Part shown: piece by piece, positions 23,863 to 33,218 of the stretch
Position numbering within the stretch: position 1 is the stretch's first letter
How the letters are laid out: each line of letters starts with the position of its first letter
NCBI RefSeq assembly: GCF_002914525.1
Contig: NZ_LODW01000047.1
Location: 1 to 64,000 of the forward strand
Length of the DNA: 64,000 nucleotides
Reading direction: 5' to 3'
Origin: Rhizobium hidalgonense
GTDB taxonomy: Bacteria > Pseudomonadota > Alphaproteobacteria > Rhizobiales > Rhizobiaceae
Made by a program: the position numbers and the translations under genes
The notes under the pieces: model-generated
Told to the model about the DNA's origin: nothing
What the model saw: the letters and a program-made list of their open reading frames with translations, nothing else
The model's database searches: none

Positions 23863-26793
23863 TTAACAGGGGATCGAAGGCAGGCCGCTTCGAGGTCGGA
23901 TCAGGGGCGGGCTAGCCTCGCTGTCTCCCGAGCGTGTGAGCGAGGCAACCAGGTCAGCGGCGACAGCAAGATCATATGTCTCGAACCCCTCGATGAATTC
24001 GCTGAATATCGGCAATAGCATCTTGTAGGCATCGTCGGCCCTTGACCCAGCGCGCCAGAGTCGTGCGAGGTCATTGGCTGCACGCAATTGCCACGACAAC
24101 GCACCTATTTCCTGTGCAACCGCCATCGACTTGATGAGTTGCGCCTCTGCCCGGTCCGCCTGGCCTCGAGCAAGCAGAATGGAGGCTTGGACTCGCAAGA
24201 CCTCGGGCAGGCACCACAGGTCATTTTTTGCATTTGCCCGGTCGAGCGCGGCTCGGATCGTGGTTTCCGAGTCATCAAGACGACCTTGCTCGGCCTGGAA
24301 GTCCGCCAGGATGCCCAGGTAGAACGGCAATCGCGCCAAATGCTTCGTTCTGTGAAAATCCGCAATGGCTCGCTCGAGGTTCTCGACCTCCTCATCCCGG
24401 GCGGCGCTTTGCGCACATGCCAATGCCGCACGATAGAACATGGCGACCGGGCGCCGGACGTCGAATCCGTGCCGCCTAGCCTGGTCATCAAGCATGGTGA
24501 CATAACGATCACATTCTTCATAACGTCCTGTCCAATAGAATACCGGACAGACCCACGAGAGCGCATTGCCCAGTGAAAGGTGATGCTTGGTCTTGGACGC
24601 GTAGTCGACTGTTGCCCGCGCAGTGTCCAGGGCGGTGTCCGGTGAGCCCGTCAACCACTGGACATGCGACAACACATTCGTCACATCGACGATCCTATCG
24701 GACAGGTATCGAACGTGCCACCTTAAGCGTTGGGTATCGTTGATCTCTTGCAGATTGAGCTGGTGACGACGTTCGAAGCGTTGCCGGACGTCGTGGAGTT
24801 GACCGGAGAAGAGATTGCCGATGCCGAGGGCTGCTTCCGCCTCCAAAACGGCGGAAGGGACCTCCGCGGCTGCAACCGAGGCGAAAGTCTCAAGCGTGCG
24901 AACGGCAGCTTCATTCTCGCCACTGAACAGTTCGAATACTCCGATCAGCCGAAGGCAACGAACACGGCAGTCGGTGTCGCCAATCTGAACGGCGATGTCC
25001 AACGCGCGTTGCATGGCATTTCTCGCCTGAGGCATGAGGCCCTGCGTGAACATTGTAGCGCCACCAAGCCATACCTGAAGCTTCATCTCAAACACGCTCC
25101 CGGCGAGTCCCGCCGGGCCAAGCTCTTCAATCGCATGCGAAACATGAACGCGGCATTCGTCGGTGAGCGACAGATGGTTCCAGAGTAGGAGCCCGGCGAC
25201 GGTCAGCCGGATGAGCAGAGACCGATTCGCTGTATCCTGAGCTGTCCAGGCGAGCGCGCCGCGCAAATCGTCGAGGACGCGCCCATAAGCGGCTTCCCAT
25301 TCAAGGGCCGGTCGTTCAGCCCACTCGGCCGTGGCCCGCTCGAGCACCGTGCACACATGTTCCGCGTGGCGTTGGCGAATGATCTGATCCTCGCCGCTGA
25401 CCCGCAGTCGTTCGAGACAATAAGCTCGCGTTGTCTCAAGGAGACGATAAGCAACCCCGTCGGTGTCGACATCAAACGCAAGCAAAGACTTCGCCGCAAG
25501 CTGTGCCACGGCGCCAGCCGTTTCGGCGGAAGCGACGTTCGAAACTGCCGAAGCGCCTTCGATATCGAAAAGACCTGCGAAAACGGATACAGCGCGTAGC
25601 AGCGCTCTCTCGCTTTCCGTCAGCAGGCCGTAGCTCCAGTCGAGCGTTTCAATCAGGGTGCGATGCCGCTCCGGGCCCGCCCGCCGCCCGACAAGAAGGC
25701 GGAATCGATCATCGAGCTGCTTCAGCAGACCGTCGACTCCGAATGCATCGATGCGCGTTGCGGCAAGTTCTATTGCAAGCGCCAGACCATCAAGTCTTCG
25801 GCATATCTCGGCAACGGCCGGCGCATCGACGTCCTGCAGCTCAAACAGTTCGAAGCTGTCGGTTGCTCGGTCCACAAAGAGCTCAACAGCAGGAAATGAC
25901 AATGCTTCGTCGGCGCTCAGCCGAGACGAGTTCGGTGGCGCGCCTAATCCCGGCAGCCTTCGCACGCGTTCCCCTTTCACTCGAAGTGGTTCTCGGCTGG
26001 TGGCGAGGATCCTCATGCCGGCAACTTCAGCCAGGATGCAGTCTGCGCAGGACGCCGCAGCGTCGATGATGTGTTCGCAACTGTCGAGCACGAGCAACAT
26101 CTCGCGATCGCGCAAGGATTCACACAGGCTGGCAAGAGCGTCTGCGGAATGGACCGCGAGACCGATTGCTGTCGCGATGGCGTTGGGCGTTAGGGTCGGA
26201 TCCTTCAGTAGCGCCAGATCAACAAGCCAGACGCCATCCTTAAACGCCTTAAGTTCGTGCTCTGCGACAGCGAGCGCTACAGTCGTCTTTCCGATACCGC
26301 CGGCGCCGACGACCGACACCAAACGCGATTCCTTCAAATCTCGTCGAATAGCACCAATCGTATCTGCCCTTCCAAACATCGTCGATGTCGCAATCGGCAA
26401 ATTGTGATTGCGTGGCGTTGGCGAACGAAAGGGCGCTGCAAGGCCCGATGATCCATGTCTCTGGACGGGAGAAGTGAACTGATATCCGCGCCCAGTCACG
26501 GTCGCGATATATTTCGCGGCGCCGGGTCCGTCCCCAAGCGTTCGCCGCAACGCCGCCATGTTGACCTTGAGGTTACCTTCGTCAACGATGATGTTTGGCC
26601 AAGCGCGGGCCATTAACTCGCGTTTGCTCACAAGTTCGCCAGGCCGCTCGACTAGCGCCGTTAGGATGTCCAGAGCGCGGCTTCCTATCCGAACGGGCGC
26701 CTCGCCTCGTAAGAGCAGTTGGCGTTCGGGAATTAGCACGAACGGCCCGAAGGAGTAAGACCGCGAAGACCGGTCAGCGAGGTCGCTTGTCAT
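23863..26793 (-). CDS. Winged-helix / NB-ARC-like ATPase / TPR transcriptional regulator
   Basis: 976-aa signal-integrating activator. An OmpR-type DNA-binding domain spans about residues 14-111 (LDILTALVERPGELVSKREL, then VNMAALRRTLGD and YIATVTGRGYQFTSPV). A STAND-type ATPase follows, with Walker A VVGAGGIGKTTVALAV at about 165, Walker B-like MLLVLDSCEH and ILATSREPL. The remainder is helical TPR-like repeats. The start at 26793 follows GAAAGGA. It converges on the hydrolase/cupin cluster and is the nearest candidate regulator (inference). Confidence 0.88.
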   Translation of the reverse strand: MTSDLADRSSRSYSFGPFVLIPERQLLLRGEAPVRIGSRALDILTALVERPGELVSKRELMARAWPNIIVDEGNLKVNMAALRRTLGDGPGAAKYIATVTGRGYQFTSPVQRHGSSGLAAPFRSPTPRNHNLPIATSTMFGRADTIGAIRRDLKESRLVSVVGAGGIGKTTVALAVAEHELKAFKDGVWLVDLALLKDPTLTPNAIATAIGLAVHSADALASLCESLRDREMLLVLDSCEHIIDAAASCADCILAEVAGMRILATSREPLRVKGERVRRLPGLGAPPNSSRLSADEALSFPAVELFVDRATDSFELFELQDVDAPAVAEICRRLDGLALAIELAATRIDAFGVDGLLKQLDDRFRLLVGRRAGPERHRTLIETLDWSYGLLTESERALLRAVSVFAGLFDIEGASAVSNVASAETAGAVAQLAAKSLLAFDVDTDGVAYRLLETTRAYCLERLRVSGEDQIIRQRHAEHVCTVLERATAEWAERPALEWEAAYGRVLDDLRGALAWTAQDTANRSLLIRLTVAGLLLWNHLSLTDECRVHVSHAIEELGPAGLAGSVFEMKLQVWLGGATMFTQGLMPQARNAMQRALDIAVQIGDTDCRVRCLRLIGVFELFSGENEAAVRTLETFASVAAAEVPSAVLEAEAALGIGNLFSGQLHDVRQRFERRHQLNLQEINDTQRLRWHVRYLSDRIVDVTNVLSHVQWLTGSPDTALDTARATVDYASKTKHHLSLGNALSWVCPVFYWTGRYEECDRYVTMLDDQARRHGFDVRRPVAMFYRAALACAQSAARDEEVENLERAIADFHRTKHLARLPFYLGILADFQAEQGRLDDSETTIRAALDRANAKNDLWCLPEVLRVQASILLARGQADRAEAQLIKSMAVAQEIGALSWQLRAANDLARLWRAGSRADDAYKMLLPIFSEFIEGFETYDLAVAADLVASLTRSGDSEASPPLIRPRSGLPSIPC

Positions 26794-27282
26794 AGTTCCT
26801 TTCCTTCGAAAGTTCTCACTTGGTAGGCATGAAAATTTAAATAGCACTTCGGTGAGCAGTCATGCAGGGTGCAAACCAACATCTCGCCATCTGGAGCTGT
26901 GCGGCTCATGAGGCCATTCGCGTTCGCCCTGTGAGTATTGATATGATAAACCCGGTCGAACCACTAAGCAGGGCCACGGAGTACGTTACCAATAAAATGG
27001 CACGGGGAAGAAGTATTCATAATATCTCGATGAAATGAACCCAGAACCTTCCGTGTTTTGGTAGGGCTGAATCGTATCAAAAGCGATTCAACTACAATAG
27101 TCGTCCTATGGCGTTTTGACTAGATTTCTGGTGGAGCAGATGCATGGCTTTATTGAATGTCGTAGCTCGAGGAACCAATGTTCCGGCACGCTGAAGGCTG
27201 GACTAATGGATTAGAGAATGAATGATTACATGAAGAAAAGTAAATAACATGACGTAATAATAGAATATTTATGCCACAAATT
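26794..27282. other. AT-richer intergenic stretch with one inverted repeat
   Basis: No supportable gene. TGAATCG (27068-27074) and CGATTCA (27084-27090) form a perfect 7-bp inverted repeat with a 9-base spacer, a possible operator or hairpin. The end near 27200-27282 is the most AT-rich part and borders the truncated integrase. Confidence 0.5.
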
Positions 27283-27771
27283 TCAATTTTTCATTGCTTG
27301 GGATCGCACGCACGAACTATGCCACTTCGCCATGCCGGCGCGCTTCTCAGGCATATAGTTCCAGCGATCATAGTTCTTCGAGCTGACGGCTTGCAGCGCA
27401 TGGTTCTGAAGCCGGTCGCGGATTTCTTTGGAGACGCCGGCCTTGCCCGCAAGTGTCTTGAACGTCCGGCGGAGATCCCGGTTCGCAGCATGGGGGATAA
27501 CCCCACGGTCCCGCTGGCACCAGACGAAGCTGTAGAACGTCGCATGGCTCACCGGAATCGACGGATCCTTTGCCGAAGGGAAGTACCAGCCGTACTCGTT
27601 CGGCTTGATCGACTCGATGAGTTCAGCGGCGAGAGAGGGAACGGGTACTGCATGCGGCTGCAGGTTCTTGGTCTTCGACCAGTCGATGATCCGTTCCTTG
27701 GCATCCCACTGGTCGACATGCAGGCGGGCAACCTCTTCGACGATACGCCGCGCCAGCGCCATTTGCATCAA
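27283..27771 (-). pseudogene. Tyrosine recombinase/integrase, C-terminal fragment
   Basis: 162 codons of the phage-integrase catalytic domain. DWSKTKNLQPHAVPVPSLAA is the beta-hairpin Lys region. RDLRRTFKTLAGKAGVSKEI carries the second catalytic Arg. RLQNHALQAVSSKNYDRWNY carries the His and the Tyr nucleophile. The N-terminal arm and SAM-like domains and the first catalytic Arg are missing, so it is unlikely to recombine alone. It is probably the integrase of the element that left the tRNA scar at 19478 (inference). Confidence 0.8.
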
Positions 27772-27774
27772 GGC

Positions 27775-28050
27775 TCAGGCGCGCTCATAGGTAAACGAAG
27801 TCAGCAGCGTCGTCACGAAATTGCTCGCCCGTTCCTTGACCAGGACTTCAGTCCATTCATTGGTGCCGCGCAGCCGCAAGTCCGTGTAAATGCTGTCCAC
27901 GGCTGCCTCTTCGATACGCTTGATGTGCGTCTTGAACGAAGCCTCGCCGCCACCGTGATACATGTCCCTGATAACCATCCGGAGAATCTCCTGAATGGCG
28001 ATCTGCCAAGCCGTATTGATCGACTGGAGTTCCTTGATATCGTCCGCCAT
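27775..28050 (-). CDS. Small conserved hypothetical protein
   Basis: 91-aa helical protein starting MADDIKELQSINTAWQIAIQ, with a central FKTHIKRIEEAAVDSIYTDL. Function unknown. AAGGA precedes the ATG. The stop of the frameshifted gene upstream (28051) touches its start, so both belong to one transcript reading toward the integrase fragment. Confidence 0.6.
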   Translation of the reverse strand: MADDIKELQSINTAWQIAIQEILRMVIRDMYHGGGEASFKTHIKRIEEAAVDSIYTDLRLRGTNEWTEVLVKERASNFVTTLLTSFTYERA

Positions 28051-28321
28051 TCAAGCTTCCTTCAGGATGAGTTCACGGTCGGCCCGGTGTGGGGTCCAGC
28101 CGGCCCGGGTGCGTTTTGCAACAAGAACGGCCGTTGCTGAGGCCCGGTCGCTGCGTTCCCTGGAAAGCCGCGCCTTCGCGAAGCCGCAAGGTCTTTGCCT
28201 GTTGCGATTGGACGTCGGATTCGAGTTCCTCGACCGCCTTGTTTTTTGCGAAGAACTGGCTCTGGACGTTGCCGAAGGCAATCTCCGCCCGCTGGCGGGA
28301 TTTGCTGAATGTCTCTGTCAT
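28051..28321 (-). pseudogene. Small coiled-coil-like rhizobial gene, frameshifted
   Basis: Begins MTETFSKSRQRAEIAFGNV at 28321 and continues ..FFAKNKAVEELESDVQSQ and AKTLRLRE. The natural continuation ARLSRERSDRASATAVLVAK lies one base out of phase and runs to the TGA at 28051. Joining the two gives an 85-90-aa charged helical protein of a type I associate with rhizobia. The shift lies near 28175. Either a pseudogene or a sequencing error. Confidence 0.55.
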
Positions 28322-28364
28322 GGTTGATCCGATACTGAGGCTCGTGAGGGCGAGCGAAAACAAA

Positions 28365-28389
28365 AAGGCCAGGCAGATCGCCTGGCCTT
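28365..28389 (-). terminator. Rho-independent terminator after the second csp gene
   Basis: Perfect 10-bp stem AAGGCCAGGC / GCCTGGCCTT with a 5-base loop. On the minus strand it is followed by TTTTTGTTTT. It lies 64 bases after the csp stop and before the start at 28321. Confidence 0.9.
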
Positions 28390-28414
28390 GAATGGATAAC
28401 GTGCTTCCGACAGT

Positions 28415-28436
28415 GCCAGTACATCCGTGGTCAAAG
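28415..28436 (+). repeat. 22-bp exact repeat, copy 2 (downstream of csp)
   Basis: Identical to 2795-2816. Here it is opposite in orientation to the csp gene and lies between the csp stop and its terminator. Confidence 0.8.
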
Positions 28437-28452
28437 GGAAGCAGATATCGAT

Positions 28453-28662
28453 TTAAGCGTTCTGGAGATTGCAAGCGGACATCTTGCCCGACTTGTTGTC
28501 CCGCTCGAGATCGAAGCCGATCTTCTGGCCTTCGACGAGTTCGCGCATTCCGGCGCGCTCGACGGCGGAGATGTGAACGAAGGCGTCAGCGCCGCCATTG
28601 TCAGGCTGAATGAAGCCGAAGCCCTTGGTGGAATTGAACCATTTAACGGTGCCAGTGGTCAT
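28453..28662 (-). CDS. Cold-shock protein, CspA family
   Basis: 69-aa single cold-shock domain ([20 protein letters not shown]). RNP1 is KGFGFIQP and RNP2 is AFVHISAVE. The start at 28662 follows AAGGG; upstream in-frame codons form the long leader typical of csp mRNAs and are not protein-like. It is followed by a strong terminator at 28365-28389. It is a different paralogue from the one at 2531. Confidence 0.92.
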   Translation of the reverse strand: MTTGTVKWFNSTKGFGFIQPDNGGADAFVHISAVERAGMRELVEGQKIGFDLERDNKSGKMSACNLQNA

Positions 28663-29016
28663 AATGAACCCTTTCATAGCATTATTGAAGAACCGCAGCG
28701 CCAGGGCGATACGGATGGTTATAGCGATTTTTGAAAGGGAAGTTCGTTCAAGGCGCGGTGCCAATCGCGCGGTAACCAAAGTTCAGCAAGCAAATCTCGA
28801 TGACTTACCTATAGCCGATGCGGATCCTGCGGTCAACGAAAAGCTTTCGCGCTGAATATTGCTCCCCTTGAGGTTGCATCCGTTTTCCGCTACGTCAATG
28901 CAAGATCCGGGATCAGCTGTAAATGATGTTGACCAAAACCGTAGTCGTCTGCGCGGCGGGCCGAGACGAGTTCAATGAACGGAAGTAGCGTGATGTCGCC
29001 CACCGGCGCCAAACGA

Positions 29017-29330
29017 CCAGGCGGGCTTTGCTCATAACGAGAGTGATGATCGCCGCTGCTTCGGACCACTCAGAATTGAGGGTGCCAGCGAGTTGATCGG
29101 CAGCAGCCCGCTTGACATCGAACTGCCAACTCGATGATGTCGTCCGAGGTTTTGACGGGCGGACCGCCACGCTCTGCCCATGTAATGGTCACATCCCTCT
29201 CATCATCGCTACCGGAAACGTCCAAGGTGCCGGCCGGCACGGATAGGTGCGCCATATTTCAGCAAGTTGGTTGCAAGTTCGTGAATAACGGCGGCGAAAC
29301 CTTTCGATGGGACCAATGACTTGACTTGGG
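29017..29330 (-). pseudogene. HWE histidine kinase, C-terminal remnant
   Basis: Three pieces in different frames rebuild an HWE ATPase domain. KSLVPSKGFAAVIHELATNL and LKYGA come first, then LSVPAGTLDVSGSDDERDVT and ITWAERGGPPVK, then QLAGTLNSEWSEAAAIITLV. At least two frameshifts separate them. The N-terminal sensor and phosphoacceptor His are absent. 28663-29016 upstream of the csp gene has no gene. This is the second such remnant in the window (see 2-507). Confidence 0.7.
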
Positions 29331-29354
29331 TAGAGCAGCCGACGTCATCTGCAG

Positions 29355-30212
29355 CTATTCGCCTATCTCGACCACCTTGACCGACACGTCCAAACCCACG
29401 AAATCCTCCGGCGTTCCCGTATATCCGCCGGTAACAGGCATGATCTGTCCATTGCTGCGGGCAAATGCTACCGGAATAAGACATGCTTCTCCCACACGCC
29501 GGTGGGTGGGATCAAACGCGATCCAACCGGCGCCTGGAAGATAGACTTCCGCCCAGGCATGTGTCGATCCGCTGTCGTCGACAGATGCCTGCGGGTCGTA
29601 GACGTAACCGGAGACAGCGCGCGCACCAAACCCCAGGCAACGAGCAGCTTCAATGAAAAGCGCTGCGATGTCCCTGCATGAGCCACTGGCCAGCTCCAGT
29701 GTTTGTTGCGGCGACTGCGTGCCTTCCTCGTCTCGGATGCGATAGCTGACATTTGTCAGAATGCCAGCATTGATGTCCTTCAGGAGCGAAAGCGTGTCGG
29801 TCGGGCGGCTGCCCACGAACGCTCGCGCCCAATCCGCCACACGATTACCCGGAGAGGTCGCGGCAGCAAATGCGCCGAGGTCGGTCTTGTCGTCGGTCGA
29901 GTAGGTGAAGGGATAAGCATGCGCCGAGATGTCTATATTGAAGACCGGCCACCGGTCGGCGGTCTGCTCGACTACGGCTGCACTCGAGATCGTCAGTTCG
30001 GAGGTCGGTTCAGAAAATGCCACCGTCGCGATCGTGTTGCCGAAAACGTCCTTCGCCCAGCCAATCGATCCGCTCACGGAACAGTCAATGCTGAAACACA
30101 AGGTTCGAAGCTGTTTGTCGGTCCGGGGCGACAGGATCAGGCGGTGGGCAAGCAGTCCGACGGCCCGGGAGTAACGATAGGTCGTTCGATGATTGATCTG
30201 AAGTTTCGTCAT
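29355..30212 (-). CDS. Transglutaminase-like protease-fold protein
   Basis: 285 aa. The N-terminal domain (LQINHRTTYRYSRAVGLLAH) is the usual partner of bacterial transglutaminase-like domains. The catalytic triad is seen as Cys in ASGSCRDIAALFIEA, His in GSTHAWAEVYLPG and Asp in WIAFDPTHRR. Members are soluble, probably peptidases or peptide-modifying enzymes. Complete length. The HWE remnant lies directly downstream. Confidence 0.92.
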   Translation of the reverse strand: MTKLQINHRTTYRYSRAVGLLAHRLILSPRTDKQLRTLCFSIDCSVSGSIGWAKDVFGNTIATVAFSEPTSELTISSAAVVEQTADRWPVFNIDISAHAYPFTYSTDDKTDLGAFAAATSPGNRVADWARAFVGSRPTDTLSLLKDINAGILTNVSYRIRDEEGTQSPQQTLELASGSCRDIAALFIEAARCLGFGARAVSGYVYDPQASVDDSGSTHAWAEVYLPGAGWIAFDPTHRRVGEACLIPVAFARSNGQIMPVTGGYTGTPEDFVGLDVSVKVVEIGE

Positions 30213-30267
30213 GATTTCCGGCCGTCAGATTTCAGTCCTATCCCAGCCTGGGCCAGCGAAACGGTGC

Positions 30268-30690
30268 TCACAAAGTGCTTCTGGCTTGCGGCAACGAAAC
30301 TTCTTCGCGATATCCGGATTCAATAAGGAGCTTGAAGCAAGTCATTAGGGGCTTGGTAGCATACGGTTTCCTGACAAATCTAAAGCGCTGCGGCAGCAAC
30401 GACTGTCGCAGATTTACGACCCCCGACGTCATAACAATCGCTAGCTTTGGCCATCTTGTATGAACGCGTACCGCGAGCTGGACACCATCTAGAGGGCCTT
30501 TCATATTCACGGAGGTGAATACGAGACTGATATCGTCCCGATTTTCTAGGATCTCCAACGCATCTGCGCCATTGGACGCCTCGGCCGTCCCATAACCAGA
30601 CGCTTTACACGCAGCCACCGCTTCTGCGCGGATGCTCCGGGCCTCTTCGACTATCAGGATCACATGTTTTTGATCATCACCGTTGAACAA
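30268..30690 (-). CDS. Receiver-domain protein with the phosphoacceptor Asp replaced by Ser
   Basis: 140-aa receiver fold (HVILIVEEARSIRAEAVAAC; ASNGADALEILENRDDISLV; the switch region IVMTSGV; Lys in VRKPY). Where rhizobial homologues read FTDVNM, this reads FTSVNM (codon TCC), so normal phosphorylation is not possible. The first acidic cluster is also altered (VEEARS). The TTG at 30690 has GGGAG at good spacing and gives a normal receiver N-terminus; an ATG at 30762 adds an unrelated leader. It may act as a phosphorylation-independent adaptor or be decaying. Confidence 0.75.
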   Translation of the reverse strand: MFNGDDQKHVILIVEEARSIRAEAVAACKASGYGTAEASNGADALEILENRDDISLVFTSVNMKGPLDGVQLAVRVHTRWPKLAIVMTSGVVNLRQSLLPQRFRFVRKPYATKPLMTCFKLLIESGYREEVSLPQARSTL

Positions 30691-31587
30691 ACTTGGCTCC
30701 CGGCAAAAGAGTTTCGCGACGAGAACTATCAAATCATTAATGTTGCGGTGCAGCAACAACATAAAGCGCTATACGTCTCGGAATTCAATCCTAGCTGGCG
30801 CCTCGACAGGCCGATCCCTTGAGCGCATCCGCGTCGTCGATCCCGCTCCTGACAGGCGGACGTTAGCTGCGATCATGACGCGGGTAACAGCCCTGCTCAC
30901 CACCGTTGCCACCAATTCCGCCTGGGCTCCGATTTCATTTTGAACCACGACCAGAACGACCCGCTTGGGACTTCAGGGTTTAAAAGCATGAAGAAGGAGA
31001 TGCGCTCCGGGTCACCCTGGCAAGTGCCTGACGGTTGGTGGCTCCGGCGCGGCGTCTCGACGACTATGGCCGCGAATTCGACTGTTCGGCTCAGGCAAAA
31101 CCAGCTTGCCTGCCCGCCCGCGTTCGCTAGGACGATAGCTGATTAGCATTGCAGCGGAATTCCTTGCCGGGATTCGAACTTGGAACGGCGCGTCCAGAAA
31201 TTCCTCCTCGATGAGCAATATACCCTGGAGAAGGTCGCATCCATTATTGCAACCTCCACGGCCTTCACCGGGTGGAAATGATGAGGATAGAACCTGAGCA
31301 CCCGCCAACGCATCCCGCGCCTTGAACAGGATCGAACCGATCATCGTGTTTTACGGAAGCACCTGATAGAACACAGACCGCTGAGTATGAGCTGCCGGGC
31401 ACATCTTATAGAGAACGACAACCCAGATCCGGCATATTCTCGTGCTCGGCGCAGGAGGATAGTCTTCCGCAGATCTTATGCGCATAACCTTGGCCCCATG
31501 TACGGCGCTGCGCCGCGACGCGGGGAAGTGCGAGGACGCACCAAGCTGCCAACCGGCGAGATCCGCATCTGCAGCGCGGCCTGTCAT
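30691..31587. other. About 900 bases without a supportable gene
   Basis: Open frames here (for example 31012-31344 minus, with GCDLLQGILLIEEEFLDAPF) lack ribosome sites and recognisable motifs. No repeats or RNA genes seen. It may hold relics separating the signalling cluster from the DUF1254 operon. Confidence 0.4.
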
Positions 31588-33143
31588 TTACTGCACCAGT
31601 TCGATCTCGCCCGGCTTCCAGGTTTTGTCAAACCATGGCTCGAGCGGGCCATAGAGACGAAGAAGAACGTTCCAGCCCTTGCCAGGAACTGTCTGGACCC
31701 AGTTAGCCTCATGGCCTTCCGGCGCTGTCGGGCCGAACCAGACGTCGACTGAGGAGTCCGCGTTGATCACAATGTCTTTCTTGTCGCTGCCAATGCTGGG
31801 GAATTGCTGGTCCGTCTGCAGCATCGAGCGCGTCTGATTGTCATACACGACGAACGACCAGAACTCCTTTGCCGGAATGTTTGGCGGCAGATGGATCTTA
31901 TAGGTCTTGCCGCCATCAAACGGCTTGCCGTCCTTGTCGGTCGTGGCACCGGCGTATTGCGAACCGATGCCGACGTGCTTTATCGCCATGGCCGGCGTGA
32001 TCCCCGTCGCATAGTAGTGGAAGAGGACACGGGCATCCAAATAACGAACGCCGGGCTGCATAAGGAACTCGTAGCTACCACCGACAAAGCCGGTGAACCA
32101 GGCGCTGCCCGGATAATAATAGGCGTCCTTCATGCGGGTTTTGAACGTGATGGTCCGGGCTGTCGCATTGCCGACAGCCACGGCTTCAGTGAGGATCTTC
32201 TTCATCCGCTCGTCGGGTGCGAAGGTTTTGCCCTTTTCAATACCGATGGCCGCGAGCTGTCCCAGCACCTCCGGGTGATAGGCCTCGTTCGGCTCGTATT
32301 GGACAATGTCGTTTACTTCCTCGTAGAAATGGAAGTCGTTGGCATGGATGGTGTTGTACTCCTTGCCGGAGACGTTGATGATCTTCATCTGCGGCGGGTT
32401 GTCAGCTTCAGAAAGGGGGTAAACCTTGGCGAACTTCCTAGTTTTTTCGACCGCGGTCGCGGTGCTGCCGTTCTCGAGGAAGCCGCGCCAAAAAAAGAGG
32501 TTTCCGTAGGTTGACGTCCGCAATACGAAATAGCCATCCGGTATCTCGCCTTTATAGCCTGGCGGCAAAAGCAGGTATTTTCCACCCTTGCCCTTGTCCG
32601 GACCGGCATTGCCGACGTCGCCGACATATTCGAACCAGTGATTGTCGATCATGCCAAGGATATTGGGTGGCGTCTCGATGACCAGCGGACCGGCCTTGGT
32701 GTCCAGCCACATCAGATTGTAGATGCTTTCGGTGTTGCCGGTCAGGAACAGCGAATGCGAATCCATGAGATTTCCAAAGATCAGGATGGTCTGGTTGTTG
32801 TCGGCGCCCTGGCTGGCCAATCCAACCCTCATGGCTTCAACCGATGCGCCGGGCATGGCATTGAGAAAAGCGTCGACGCCTCGCATGAGTCGAGATTGTC
32901 ATAGATCTTCTCCGACGTGGCGTGATCCGGGAAGCCATCGAAAAAGTTCAGCTTGCCAAGCCTCGTGTCCACACTCTGCGGCGTGATGATCGAATTTGGT
33001 ATCGGTGTCGTCATTTTCATCTTCGGCGCCGTCTCGGCAGAAGCGGTGCCCAAGCCCATCAGCACAACCGCGGTGGTGGCGCAAAGAAGGCTCGTCATTC
33101 GTGCGATCGCAGTAAAGCCGGTCAGTTTCAGGTCGCGTTTCAT
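31588..33143 (-). pseudogene. DUF1254/DUF1214 protein with a one-base frameshift
   Basis: Exported DUF1254 protein. The N-terminal part starts MKRDLKLTGF at 33143 (AAGGAT site), has a signal peptide ending near GTASAE and reaches ATSEKIYDNLD. The remaining 432 codons continue in the next frame as MRGVDAFLNAMPGASVEAMR through DNNQTILIFGNLMDSHSLFL to the end. Inserting one T in GACTCATGCG (about 32887) would restore DFMRGV. Function of the family is unknown. It lies 75 bases after the intact paralogue at 33219, in the same operon. Confidence 0.85.
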
Positions 33144-33218
33144 CACCGTCCATCCTTTATAGCGGTCCGTGCTGAGCGGCACCCGATCCGGCACCGTGCA
33201 TCAGCAGGTTGAGGATTA

